This document shows positions 50,901-64,000 of a stretch of 64,000 nucleotides of DNA, piece after piece. The position numbers were made by a program, and so were the translations under genes. The stretch comes from Balanoglossus misakiensis. Taxonomy: Eukaryota > Hemichordata. The DNA lies in NCBI GenBank assembly GCA_040954595.2, contig CM082589.2, forward strand, positions 62,001 to 126,000, written 5' to 3'. Position 1 is the stretch's first letter. Every line of letters starts with the position of its first letter. A model generated the notes under the pieces. That model ran no database searches and was not told where the DNA came from. It was given only the letters and a program-made list of their open reading frames with translations.

Positions 50901-53413
50901 CACCTTAAACAAAACAAAGGAATCTGGTTTAGTTTCTAAACAGTTTACAAGTAAATTAGTGGAAAGTACCCCAGACTGATGTAAAAACAGAGTACGATAA
51001 AGAGCTGAATTTGTATTTGAAGCATTGCCATGGTAATATGTAGTTAATTCTGATTGAATTATTCCACACAGCTTGATTCGGTGCAGTTAACTTTATATCA
51101 CGCAGTCAGTACAAGGATATTTTGTCACCAATTATATCAAAATGTGTTGAAAGAAAATTACAGCTCGCTGAATTACTCCAATCTGCAAGCAGCCTTGGTT
51201 CTCGGTGCACACACAACATAACCCATGTAATTACATTAACCCATTTATAAAACCATACAATTCTCCCAGTCTCACAGCTTTTCAGGGTTGTTTAATCAAG
51301 AAAAGAAATTGCTTTTACAGACGCATTGCCTGTAGTACCACATCATTTCAATAAAAATATACTGATGGCCTCTGCTAATCAAATTTTTGCATGACAGCCT
51401 TTCACAGGGTTTCTGAACAGTGGAGATTGAGAAGCAACCACAATTTACATCCTATTTTGAATTATGCCCTCCATAGATTGACCTAAAACATTTCTCATTC
51501 ACAGGCACTCTTACACTCTGCCCAGACCAATGATTTTCTGACAATAGTCTGCAGCACAGGTACCTACTAAGTGTTTTTCACCATTGTTGTTGTGCTGTTT
51601 ATGCAAACAAAAGACTGAAAAACACAAAGTGAGTACATATAGCATATCGGAACAACAACTTATGTGGGAGAGATATGGACCAAGATCAGAAGCAAGCCAA
51701 TTTGGGCAACAGCCTTAGTGGGTAAGAAATACTGATCATATGGTGACTTTTCTTCTTCCACATGATCAGAAAAAAAAATAGGAGAGGTTTGACAAGAATG
51801 CAGTGAACTGTGGCACTTTGTTCTCACTCAAAGAAAGCTTTAGACAGTCAGCTATTTTAAAAAGACATGCCATTTCTATATAGCATCCACCAGAGTGATC
51901 AAATACAAGAGATTAACCTTTGACACCTGCATCTATCACCAATTACATTGTATATCTCATTGTTGGGGTTGGCATAGTGATAGGATTTAAATGTCACTCC
52001 ATTACAATGGAAATGCTTAGCAATCCACAAATGTACAATATAGCTAACAAACTGACTTATACAGCTTCATGACACTCAAACGCAAAACTAAATGTACTTT
52101 CTTCACATTTCACTTTTAAATCACATGGCTGTATTTTTTATAACTTCTGTCCATACTTACTCTTTTGCCTTTAAATATGTGTGCTCTTGGAGTGTCTTCA
52201 TCCGGAAAGAGCTTTTCCAGACGTGATTCCCTCTCTTCCGTCATCCCATGGCATGATGTAATGGTCACTAAATCCACCCGGTTTTTATCCAGAGAGTGGC
52301 ATGCAAGTTCTCTGTGATAATATATCGTATCTGGTGGACTGTAAAAAAGACAAGATGATGAGACACGCAACTGTACAACACATCACGCCATTCGATCAGA
52401 TTTCACTATGTCACTCAAAGAATGATTACTATCCAATCAGTGTTCATGTGATACAATGCTTTGAGTCTACAGGACAACATGGTTTTATCTACATGTACAG
52501 TATACTTTACCAAATCCAAATTTCACTAAATATTACACATTTCCATAGCAACAACTTACCTATGTGGTGTAAGTCTTTGGCAACTGGAGAACTGCTCATC
52601 TAACTTTTCAAATTTGTTTTGGTATTCAATGTATGACATGGGGTAACAGAAAGCAAAATATACAGCAGATCCTTTGGTTTCAAACCGGTATGTAAATGAC
52701 AAGATGAACTGTCCATCCACAGTCTGTAAAATGAGAAATAAAGTATTAATGGTCAAGTGACATTAGAGTTGTGAAATAAATATGATAATGGAATATTCAA
52801 TAGATGCAAAATTGGGTTCTGAATGAGGAAATGTTTGTCCAATTTAAAACCGTAAAGTGACACTAGGATTGGAAAGGTGGTCATAGGCAAATTTACCTCG
52901 TATGTTGGTCTGTCACGTATTCTTTCCCATTTTGGCTTTCCCGGAATAACTTTCACAACTGGTGACATTCCTTGGCTGTACAGCTTTCCCTGTTTATTCA
53001 TATTCATCACATTGATCTTCAGCAGTTTTCCCATAATGCCACCTTTGACTGCAAAATAAAACCAGGATCTACAAAAAGAAAACAAACATGGAAAATGTCA
53101 ACACCTGATTTCCAAGGAGTTTCAGAATCGGCAACTGAACACAGTAATCAGAATACTCCACTCCATAGCTGAAAGTATGATTAAAAGTTAAAGGCAAATG
53201 TACAGACCTGTTTCCATTTTCAAACTCTGTACCACCACAGTCTGGTTTAGTCCACACGTTATATTCAAGATCTGGAATAGGACACGGATCACCAATCCGA
53301 CTGGGTGTAAAATCCATATCATCTTCATCCCTGCTCACTCTCTCAACCCTGGCTAAATTTCCAGAGTCAAATTTGGAAGTGAAGAGAAGACCACCACTCC
53401 GTACTTCAACCAT
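41903..53413 (-). CDS. AGBL5: Cytosolic carboxypeptidase-like protein 5 (AGBL5/CCP5), tubulin deglutamylase
   Basis: M14-family zinc carboxypeptidase; family members remove branch-point glutamates from tubulin. About 1024 aa in 13 exons: 53413-53208, 53068-52897, 52723-52560, 52338-52161, 50903-49843, 49630-49495, 49251-49067, 48831-48614, 48464-48160, 44537-44428, 44286-44075, 43986-43920, 41963-41903; all phases agree. The N-terminal domain ([40 protein letters not shown]) matches CCP5. The catalytic domain has zinc ligands H249 and E252 (RVHPGET) and H516 (YVDLHGH), the substrate-binding NLNR, and catalytic E598 (YTLECN). An acidic Ser-rich insertion of about 170 aa separates these motifs. 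The C-terminal tail is Ser/Thr-rich, then basic (KKKKTRGRR). The chosen last exon gives [19 protein letters not shown]. An alternative end through 41275-41241 and 39201-39124 is also in frame. Confidence 0.94.
42135..42201. repeat. Hairpin with 22-bp perfect arms
   Basis: Arms 42135-42156 and 42180-42201 (GTTACTTTTCTGTGATTTGGAG and its complement, shown here as GTTACTTTTC...TTTGGAG) enclose a 23-nt loop in the last AGBL5 intron. No flanking duplication was found. Confidence 0.85.
44538..48159 (-). other. AGBL5 intron 9 (3.6 kb)
   Basis: No convincing exon was seen. It contains a short imperfect tandem repeat at 45384-45461 and a half MITE end near 47193 (GGGGGTGAAAGG). Confidence 0.55.
45384..45461. 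repeat. Imperfect tandem repeat, three units around CAGGGTGTTATC
   Basis: CACCCAGGGTGTTATC-type units occur at about 45384, 45413 and 45447, spaced about 30 nt apart. Confidence 0.75.
48905..48997 (-). mobile_element. ~90-bp inverted-repeat MITE, copy 4 (reverse orientation)
   Basis: Begins TCAACCCTTTCACC and ends GGTGAAAGGGTTAA; the interior is the complement of copies 1-3 (CCATTGTTTTCTATGG-like). It lies in AGBL5 intron 7. Confidence 0.85.
50904..52160 (-). other. AGBL5 intron 4 (1.26 kb)
   Basis: AT-rich intron between the exons that end in KGKR and begin with VFFLSSR. No additional exon or repeat was recognised. Confidence 0.6.
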
Positions 53414-56069
53414 GGTGGTAATGGAGTGACTGAATCTTTTCAAATTATAACATCAACAGCATTGAACGGGATTGAGTTCTTTAATTGAATGATCACCCAA
53501 TTCCATTCATAGTGGTAATTAAAAGTTCAGCAAGCCTGAAAAAAATTATAGAATTTGAACAGTTTTTAATTTGCTGAATTTCCAGCATTGCAATGGATAT
53601 CCTCATTCACTGATTTTCATATATCACACACAGATCAAGAATTCTTAAGCAAAAAAGACAAGACAACTTCTAATAAATTGTACGAGACTTAAAAAGGCAA
53701 AAATGCACCCAAGCCAGGCCAAGGTAACTTTATTTTATTTCAGAAATTCAGTCTCATTACAAATTACTCATGAAACAATGCTTCTGAAGTTATATTTTTT
53801 AGGCTTTGAATTAAAAGTGCACACGTTGTCGGACTTGAAAGTTCTCGTTATTTATGCATGAGGGTCTGGCAATGAAACAAACCGCCATTCCAACAGGCAA
53901 AACACCAACGACCACTTTTAAACAAACCAGACAAAATATTGATTTTCTGAAGCCACATAAAATTTAACACCTCAGGGTTTCACAACAGACTCGGCCGTTT
54001 TCCAATACACATGTAAATTACTTTCTCAGTTTTATCACGTCTTTGTCTCTATCCCGTTGCTAACCAATCCAGCCACTAAAAATTCATTGACAAACGGAAA
54101 TCTACATATAACTATTAATAGCAAAGTGGCCCAGCTGGTTGTATTGTTCCGGTGTCGCTATTATCTCCACGCGTCAATTACATACAGGGTCTCACACATA
54201 GTTGTAGGTGATAACTACTATGTCCTTGTGTGATCTTTCGCGACTGTTTAAGGAATCCACGACGCTGACTTAACATTATAGGTGATCTCTGACCTGATAC
54301 AAACACCCTGTCGATGCGTAATCTCAAGAACTTGTCTTAATTTCTGACGGTGGCCAAACGACAGGGAAACTTGCAATTGCATTGCGTCGATTTCAGTGCG
54401 TGCAACCGCACCTTATTTTTGTCCAAAATTATTAAAAACACAGACCTTTTTCATTTAAATTGTCAGACACTTAAACTCCGTGGAATATTAGGTTCATAAA
54501 TATTAATTTCGTCTTGTCCCAATCCAATCTATATCATATCCTCTGTACAGGCCATTCAACTGTCATGGCGGAGAACACTCGAGCTCAAGGTGAAATCGCG
54601 ACGTCGCGCACAAAATTTTTGCAAACTCTACTGTTATGCCATATTTTGTCGAAAATAATGTTAGTACTACTCACCTGAATATCCGCAAACATTGCAAGAC
54701 AAAAACGCAGCAAAAATAACTGGAATAGGTTCTTAAAAATACCACTTAACGAACATAAAACATATGTAGATATATCAGCTCAAAGACCAAAACAAACGGT
54801 CCTGTTGCTGTGTCACGTGCCTATATTCTGATTGTTGATTGGAAGATTCATTGAACCTGTCCTGGCGAGACGCAAAGTTCTCATCCTTTTTTCCCCAAGT
54901 GACTTTTAAAAAACATACTATTGTCGCTTTGAAGTTGAAAAAAATATAGAAAATATAAAAGAAGTGGCGCGTATTACAAACATTAATGCATATGTAGTGA
55001 GAAAGATCTAGATAGCCACTCGAGTTAATTAAAAAGAGGGACCAACAATCGTCTATCAGACTCAATCGATAATCTTCTCCTCATCCATGATCTCAGACTT
55101 GGAACCGAGTAAAGTACAGACTGACGTCTGTTGAGATCGACAAACGATTGAGATATTGACTGCATTTTCTAATTATTGTATAATTTGTTTTGACACGAAA
55201 CAGGACTTCAAAAATATGTCATCTACTTACAAGAAAACCACCAAAGGACGTTGATTGATACATAGAACGAAAACTGAAAATATTACCAAAAGTCGGCAAC
55301 AGCTGCTGTTCATGATCAGCCACCTCAAGATCTGTCTCCTTTCTTGATTTTTTTTCTATTGTTAATTCGCAAAACGTGGCATTTAACTTGAGAAGTTTAT
55401 ATTGAAACGTATACATGTAGTATTATACGGAGTTGCGCTTCAGAAAAAGTAAGCTCCTCAAACTAAAGCGTGAACGTCTTCAATGGCGCCCTCTACGGCC
55501 AACACGAAAATACACATCTTTTGCAAAATTATGAAGGCCTTCTCAAGATGAACACTTTTTTATGTGTCTGGTGACATGGTGTTCTGAAGCAATGATTATC
55601 ATATGTTGTGACGACAGTCCCACATGTCAGCATACCCTCAAACGTTCACAAATCAAGGAATCAGTACTCTTTCCTGTAGGTTTGGAAAGAAGGGTCAGAA
55701 TGTGCAAAAACACTGATTTATTTTTAACATATGACAAAACGTGAGTCAAACAGGAGAGCCCTCTGAATCATACAAGCTTTGACACACTCCACTTCCTGCT
55801 TAAAAGAGGATGTGACAAAAGTAGAGGTCAATTGGAAGGTCAGTGTGACCTTCCTCTTTAGTCATTTTTCAGGACAATTCAGCGACAAAATTCTTTGAGT
55901 TGCTAGGGCACCCAAAGATACACTATAAAGAGCAAGCGTTGAAGGGAGATTTCTGTAGTTTTCACCATGGGTGCAAACTTGTTCATGGCAGTATCAACTG
56001 ATCATGCTAATTATATTTTCCACACACTTCAAGTTAACACATGACAACTTCTTCATTTTAATTCAATGT
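53414..56069. other. AGBL5 upstream region and gap to polyubiquitin
   Basis: No coding exon was recognised. A strong minus-strand donor (CAG followed by GTGAGTAG) at 54675 could end a non-coding first exon of AGBL5, whose promoter would then lie near 54.7-55.1 kb. The stretch 55.4-56.0 kb shows nothing recognisable. Confidence 0.4.
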
Positions 56070-56075
56070 TTTATT
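56070..56075 (-). terminator. Poly(A) signal of polyubiquitin
   Basis: TTTATT on the plus strand (AATAAA on the gene strand) lies about 255 nt after the stop codon. Confidence 0.65.
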
Positions 56076-56330
56076 TGCTCACAGTTACGTTGGTGCAATA
56101 CATGAAGTCTTGGTAACATACTTGCCAAAAATGCATTGATCAGAATTTCAAATAATGCATGCCTAGGCACAAACAACAAAGGTAATATCAATTTCCGCAG
56201 TCTTTTCCACAGAATTATCAACTTTTTCTTTAATACGTAACATGTATTTGCACTTCCCTGATTTCAATAAACTAAGAGTTCACATTCAGCTAATGAGGCA
56301 TTTTGCATCAAGCTTGAAGTTCATGTTAAT

Positions 56331-58940
<2,610 letters not shown>

Positions 58941-58968
58941 TATATGACTCGACACGAAGGCGGAATGT

Positions 58969-58975
58969 TATATAT
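58969..58975 (-). promoter_or_regulatory. TATA box of polyubiquitin
   Basis: TATATAA on the gene strand, about 100 bp upstream of the predicted first donor, at the right place for a start site near 58940. Confidence 0.6.
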
Positions 58976-59100
58976 CCTGTTTTCTGTAGCAAGGAAGAGT
59001 GTGCTGATTGGACAACTACAGTCAGCTGATACGATTTCATTGTTTTGATTGGCTGTCTATATTCGGATATGACATCATGATGATTGGTTGCTATATGGGG

Positions 59101-59124
59101 CGAAGTTCTCGAACTTCGTGGAAC
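59101..59124 (-). promoter_or_regulatory. Heat-shock-element-like cluster upstream of polyubiquitin
   Basis: Contains GAAGTTCTCGAACTTCGTGGAA, in which TTCTCGAA is a correctly spaced TTCnnGAA pair and further GAA/TTC units flank it at less regular spacing. It is about 130 bp upstream of the TATA box. Heat induction of polyubiquitin is known in animals; activity of this site is inferred. Confidence 0.45.
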
Positions 59125-60700
59125 GCGACGAGACTTGCGTAAGCCGAAAAGACAAAAGCATTCGAAACAAATATTATGACGACAATCGGAAAGATAAGAC
59201 TGTTCGCGAATTATCATGATAATAAATAGGTGAATGATCGTCACAGTCGCAGTGTATGTCGACAAGCACTATGCAATACCAGTTGCGCCGTGTGAATATT
59301 GACCAATGGTACATTTATTGAATATAAGTTTTACATTTTCTTAAACAGCAAGACGCTAGCGATGTTTCATTTTATATATCAACCAGTTGACTGCTACACA
59401 AACATTTCTCATACGAATTACTAGAACTTACTAAATCTTGTTTGGTGAATATGACTTTTGGAATGGAGTGTAAACACACAACTATACAGGTTCTGTAAAA
59501 GCTTTAGTGCCCAGCGCAAAGATCAAATCTGCCAGAGTTTAGTTGGGTTACATATTAAACTGACTTAGACAATCAGCTCTCAGCTGTCCGTCATAAAAAC
59601 CATTGAGCTAAAATGCTCAATGATACAATCAAACATAAATATCAAGTTATGACCTAGAGATAATAACCAGCCTTCAGACGTCCTTCACAACGAACATAAA
59701 TTTGTGTAACATTTTCTTTTTAGTACCTTGAGGTATTTGTGCATAAGGACAACACTAGTACTGCAGTCAATAATTTAAAGAACACAGATCATTGAATACA
59801 ATACTGTCTGATGTATGGGGCACTGTATTTTATACAATACATAAAATATCTCAAAATGTACATTGCAATCAAGTATATAACGAAAATGAACAATTGAATG
59901 AACACTCTACTGCTTGTGAAATAAGGTCTTTTGTTTTATTCAGGGTTATATCAATTGTGAAAATGAAAGAGGACATGAATTGGAATGTACGGTATCTGGG
60001 CTGATAAAAGACCTGCTTTCATTTTGCATTGAAACCTGGCATTTGATGCTTTGCATGAGAATTTCCCTAATATCTATAAATAGACACAACTCACAGTGTA
60101 TAACCAAGCAAGTCAGTGGTTGCTATGGCAACTGCAAAAAGGTGATGGCAGAGGTGACCTGTATTTTCACTTGTTAAAAAATAAAACATCTTCAAGACAT
60201 GAATGACACACAGGTTTTATTTTTATCCCTAAAATATCAGGAAATCATGAGGAAAACCTGTCTGCAATTTAGATTTTATCAAGAATGTACATGTAATTCA
60301 AATGAATAGACTTGATTATCTGACAACCCAGGGCCTCAGACAAAATGATGTGAAATTTCGCTTAATTCCCAACGATATAAATTTTGTATCAAATTTGTTG
60401 TTTTACAACACAACCAATTTATGCTCCTTTTGAGTTTGCCGTCATTCATTGGAAATTTTGGTCATAAATAAACTGGACTGCCATTTATGTGTTAAATAAT
60501 TTGAGGCTCTTCAGGATAGTTCTTGGCACAGTGCCAGGTTACTTTAGATGTAGCAATCTGGCAAACAAGGAGCTGTGTCAGCGCCCCCTACATGTGATAA
60601 ATATTTCAGTCACAGGAAAATTACATGATTGAATTACATATTTGTTTAGTTTTAGATTAGACTTTCCTCTGGCAGAAGAATCCCCCCAATGATTGATTGA
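59125..60700. other. Gap between polyubiquitin promoter and EndoU 3' end
   Basis: No exon, RNA gene or strong repeat recognised. Short ORFs in this AT-rich stretch have no recognisable protein features. Confidence 0.55.
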
Positions 60701-60706
60701 TTTATT
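60701..60706 (-). terminator. Poly(A) signal of the EndoU gene
   Basis: AATAAA on the minus strand about 330 nt past the stop codon. Confidence 0.5.
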
Positions 60707-61032
60707 ATAAAAAAAGTTAGATTTTGACAAAATCATGAAAATATTAGCATTCAAAAATCATACATGCTGTATGTACCATAGTTACAATTAATATAATTCA
60801 TCACTATAAAATCTATGTGCATTTATTTAATAGTTCACAAAATTTGCATTGTTCTTTTACAGTTACAATATTTTTGCAGTGACATTTAAAAATAGTGTAA
60901 ATACTCTTCTATTATCTGATATTGAAAATTACTCTTGACGCCAATATAACTGCCATAGCTAGCATATGACAGACTGCATCATGTCAACATCACCACCACC
61001 ACTAAATACCATGATCCATATCACAACAATTA

Positions 61033-62747
61033 TTATTTCAACACAGGATAACATGAAGCAAGTCTCTTTCCCCAGCGATGAGCAACGATCTCAAAGTTGT
61101 AATCTTCCACTTCAATCAAGTTGGAGTCCTGGCCGCACAAGAAACAAATCGTATACAATGCAATTTCAAATTCTGGACTGGTACCGATGAATGTGCTGCC
61201 CACAGCTTTGACGTCTTGCTTCCAGCTGAACTGAACGCTGATGAGACGTGGGTTGTCCACTGGTTTATGTGATCTCTGTCATGAAAAGATATGTGAGAAG
61301 TTCTATGAGATTATTCAAAGAATACACAGCCACAAATGAAACATTTGTGATCTTACCATGCCATTGATGAAAGACTATTCCCCATTTCTTATCATATGTG
61401 TGCTTCCTTACCCTTCCTCTGGGTGGAATCCATCCTTTGTAATCTATATTTCCTCGCTTTTCTTGCAGGAAAAACTGGATCCAGTTGTGAAAACCCATGA
61501 CATCATCTGTTCCACATCGTGTCTCTCCAACAAAGACATGTTCGAATCCGGAGGAGTCCATATTCCTGTAGAAATAATATGAATAATGTCAGATAATTTT
61601 GCTTTTGCTGCAGAATTGTAATTTTCATTAGATATTGTTGCTTTTCTTCAACCTTGAGGGCTTGGCAACCACAATAAGGGAAGAGTAGGTCCCCCTAGTC
61701 TCCTATGTCATATAACTGGTCCCCCTAGTCTCCTATGTCATATAACTGGTCCCCCTAGTCTCCTAGATAACTTACCTGTTACCCTTCGTTCTTCTGTACA
61801 GCTTAAACCAAATTTCATAAAGTTGTTCTTTGAAAGCACTTTCATCATCTGGTGAAACTCCTTTTGCTACAAGGAACTTTTGTGCTTCTTTCATCACCTG
61901 TACAAAAATACATACATGAAATACCACAGAATAAATCCCTTTGGAATCTGTATCATGTGAACAGCTACACCTTGACATTTAAACATTGTATCAAATTCAT
62001 TCTATTGTTCTCTGACATAGTACCTTTGTTTTCATAATTGCATTGATGAAATTCCAGTTTTCACGGTATTCTTCTGGTGTGACCTCTTCTGGTAGACCTG
62101 TCTCTTGCTCATAATTATCAAGAAGAGCAATAAAGCCTGAAATAATAATTATAATAAGAAATGACTACATTTGCATTACATCTGCACATCTCATAGAAAC
62201 AACCAAAACAATAGTATGCATTTTAAGACTTCTGAAGTAATTGTTTCCTGAAACTAAATTAGAAATGTAATGAAACTATACATACGTTTGAAGGTTTCTT
62301 TGCGGAATACACTTTCCTTGACATACGAAAAGAGGGGATCACTGGCTCTGTCTTGTCTTCCGTCAAGGTAAACTTTCGTCTTGCCTTGAAGATCAATGGC
62401 AAAGTCTTCACCAGGTATCAGCTGGTTCTCATCCAACTCCCATAGTTTGCTAATAATCTCTGATAAATCACTATCCATTCTGCAATTAATTCAATCAATC
62501 ATTCAGTTAAAGATCCAATAACGATTTTGAGATGACTGCTGTCTTCTATCTTGAGCTGAAACTTGAAATATTTCAACAAGATCGATATATTTTTGTTTCT
62601 CACCACACAAGAAGATGGGTCCATCAGTTGAATAAAAAGATCTCAATTCACCATTCAAAATGTATATAGTAACTTTTTAGTACAATGATTTTTCAGACAA
62701 AAGTAATTCTATATCAAGGTAAAATCAATTGCATACCTGCCAGCCAT
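61033..62747 (-). CDS. ENDOU: EndoU (poly(U)-specific) endoribonuclease
   Basis: Endoribonuclease of the XendoU family, which cuts at uridines in a metal-dependent manner. 278 aa in six exons: 62747-62737 (encoding only MAG and part of Arg), 62479-62286, 62136-62024, 61897-61776, 61565-61412 and 61275-61033; all phases agree. Almost the whole protein is one EndoU domain. Catalytic residues fit the family spacing: E155-H156 and E161 in FEHVFVGE, H173 in MGFHNW, and a lysine near 217-221 after LISVQFSWK. Other signatures are FIGTSPEFEIALYTICF near the C-terminus and WNFINAIM. There is no signal peptide or somatomedin-B domain, unlike vertebrate ENDOU, so a cytosolic or nuclear enzyme is likely. 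The first methionine comes from the tiny exon; an internal ATG at 62478 is the alternative. Confidence 0.95.
61689..61766. repeat. 30-bp tandem repeat, about 2.6 copies
   Basis: Unit CCCCCTAGTCTCCTATGTCA plus ATAACTGGT-type remainder is repeated without visible mismatches in an EndoU intron, ending immediately before the exon 61897-61776 donor. Confidence 0.9.
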
Positions 62748-63089
62748 GTTTAATGTTTCAACTGTTAATTCAACCAATCACCTACAAGAAAATAGCATTA
62801 AACAAATATAAATACAGGTAAGTGATTACTGAGACTTGTAGCAAATTCTATTCATTAAATCGGATGTGTTCAACAACAGATTCAGTGTCATGCAAATGAA
62901 TATGCCACGTATCTCGTCTGAACTTGTGTGGTTAATCATTCTCGTTTCTACTACCTCCATTGGTGATCAAAGTTCAGAGTGCCATATAGCAAAGAATAAA
63001 ATGCAATTTTATAGCCCCACTACACAAAACGTCCCATTTTAGAGTTTGAATAATGGGTGTTGTAAACTGGAGGTGCATATCATATTTTG
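62748..63089. other. EndoU upstream region
   Basis: Left part of the divergent gap between EndoU and the EF-hand-like gene. It should contain the EndoU promoter; no other feature was recognised. Confidence 0.5.
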
Positions 63090-63182
63090 TAATCGTGTTA
63101 GTCTAGAATCTATCCGTTCGTAGTCGCATTCACCCAGGGTGAATGCGACTACGAACGGATAGATTCTAGACTATAATCGTGT
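63090..63182. mobile_element. 75-bp perfect palindrome with 9-bp target-site duplication
   Basis: Positions 63099-63135 and 63137-63173 are perfect 37-bp inverted arms around a single central base at 63136 (arm begins TAGTCTAGAATCTATCCG). The 9-bp sequence TAATCGTGT is repeated exactly on both sides (63090-63098 and 63174-63182). This combination indicates a recent insertion of a minimal foldback element, or a product of hairpin insertion. Confidence 0.92.
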
Positions 63183-63883
63183 ATATCAGTGATTATCACT
63201 TAAAATTTCATAGCGTTGACCAAAGCCACTGCAATCTAAATTAAACATATGATAAAGCTGTTTTCGTTTGGGATTAATCTGAATATACTCCATGAGTTGT
63301 TTGGGGGTCAAGTTGGAATGTGTTGTAAAACAAAAACGGGCAAAGTGGGTGTGTACAAATCATTAAACTTCACTGGTAGTGCCCCAGTGGTAGTTGTGAA
63401 ATGAACATTGGGACCACCGGCCGATTCTACAACACTAATGTGATTTGTGACTTGTTTGATAAGCCTGCGGCCCTGGTCACCTGAATCGATCTTTTACCTG
63501 GATTTCCTTCGTTTGAAGTATTGATTGACTCCGTTGGTCACGTCACCACGCCTCTCGGTCAAGCTGTCGGACGTTGCCCAGCCGATGAATGAAGCCAAGC
63601 TGTGTTGATCAAGATGCAAACTTTGCCCTTTGACCCCGCCCCTCTTATGAACTCCCTGGCCTGGGATGGACTGAATAACCGGCTATTTTACTGAACTCTT
63701 CGTTTAATCACAGAATCGCCCCTGTTACAGTGTCTTAGTTTTCAATCATTAAGTCACTTGTCAACTTCAATCTTGTCAAAACATACATGTCAATCAACAT
63801 ATCGCGATAAAACCGTGTGTGAAATTGTGTTCGTTGTAACACCTAGTTAGGGGGTCCTATCATGCCACTTTCTAAACACGATC
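63183..63883. other. Upstream region of the EF-hand-like gene
   Basis: No exon was recognised. It presumably contains the promoter and 5'UTR of the gene starting at 63884. Confidence 0.45.
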
Positions 63884-63937
63884 ATGGCGAAGAAATACCT
63901 CACCGATGAACAGATCGCCGGTTTCGACAAATATAAG
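63884..63937 (+). CDS. First exon of a probable EF-hand (calmodulin-like) protein, truncated by the window end
   Basis: The ATG opens an 18-codon exon ending at a GT donor (AAG followed by GTAGAC). The residues KYLTDEQIAGFDKYK resemble the N-terminus of calmodulin-family proteins (LT-EEQIAEF), where the first EF-hand helix begins. Only the first exon is present, so the identification rests on about ten residues. The rest of the gene lies beyond 64000. Confidence 0.45.
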
Positions 63938-64000
63938 GTAGACTGATCATTTACAGTACTTATTTTGGTGAATGTCTATAAAGGCCGTTGTGATGTTGTC

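Noticed and set aside
54675-55065. Minus-strand ORF at 54775-55065 as a coding exon of AGBL5
   Set aside because: It has no similarity to the CCP5 N-terminus, which already begins with its own methionine at 53413. Only a non-coding exon is plausible here.
59792-60177. Overlapping plus-strand ORFs of 65-70 codons
   Set aside because: Cys-rich, low-quality translations without splice structure or family resemblance.

Overview
The window is nuclear DNA of an invertebrate animal. Every gene has many short exons with GT-AG introns (one GC-AG), AATAAA poly(A) signals, AT-rich introns and small inverted-repeat elements. The gene set (TRPC channel, MDC1, ITIH-like protein, geminin, TBPL1, AGBL5, polyubiquitin, EndoU) and the TTAGGG-type interstitial repeats fit a marine invertebrate deuterostome such as a hemichordate or lancelet. 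That placement is an inference from gene content, not a proof. Layout: 1-1100 holds two unidentified coding-looking blocks on the minus strand. 3224-12910 (+) is an 11-exon TRPC-type cation channel. 25996-14798 (-) is a 23-exon MDC1 homologue with FHA, a TQ-motif array, one SDTD site, RG repeats and tandem BRCT domains. 27983-31600 (+) is a 9-exon ITIH-like VIT/VWA protein with a GPI-signal-like tail. 34472-32145 (-) is geminin. 35183-36718 (+) is TBPL1. 53413-41903 (-) is the cytosolic carboxypeptidase AGBL5, with possible alternative 3' exons down to 39124 and a 3' end near 37376. 58160-56331 (-) is an eight-unit polyubiquitin with a 5'UTR intron. 62747-61033 (-) is an EndoU-type endoribonuclease. 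63884 (+) begins a probable EF-hand protein that leaves the window. The genes alternate between head-to-head and tail-to-tail pairs. Head-to-head: MDC1/ITIH, GMNN/TBPL1, EndoU/EF-hand. Tail-to-tail: TRPC/MDC1, ITIH/GMNN, TBPL1/AGBL5. The last two tail-to-tail pairs have poly(A) signals only about 55-135 bp apart. There is no operon-like system. MDC1, geminin and ubiquitin all touch genome maintenance, but nothing in the sequence shows co-regulation. The most unusual DNA is in the divergent promoter gaps: a 538-bp foldback element and a 75-bp perfect palindrome, each flanked by a perfect 9-bp target-site duplication. A roughly 90-bp inverted-repeat MITE family has four good copies, all in introns. 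At protein level the notable points are the large TQ-motif array in MDC1, the GPI-anchored, C-terminally shortened ITIH relative, and a large insertion between S3 and S4 of the TRPC channel. All exon models were built by eye from splice sites, reading frame and family similarity, with no transcript evidence.
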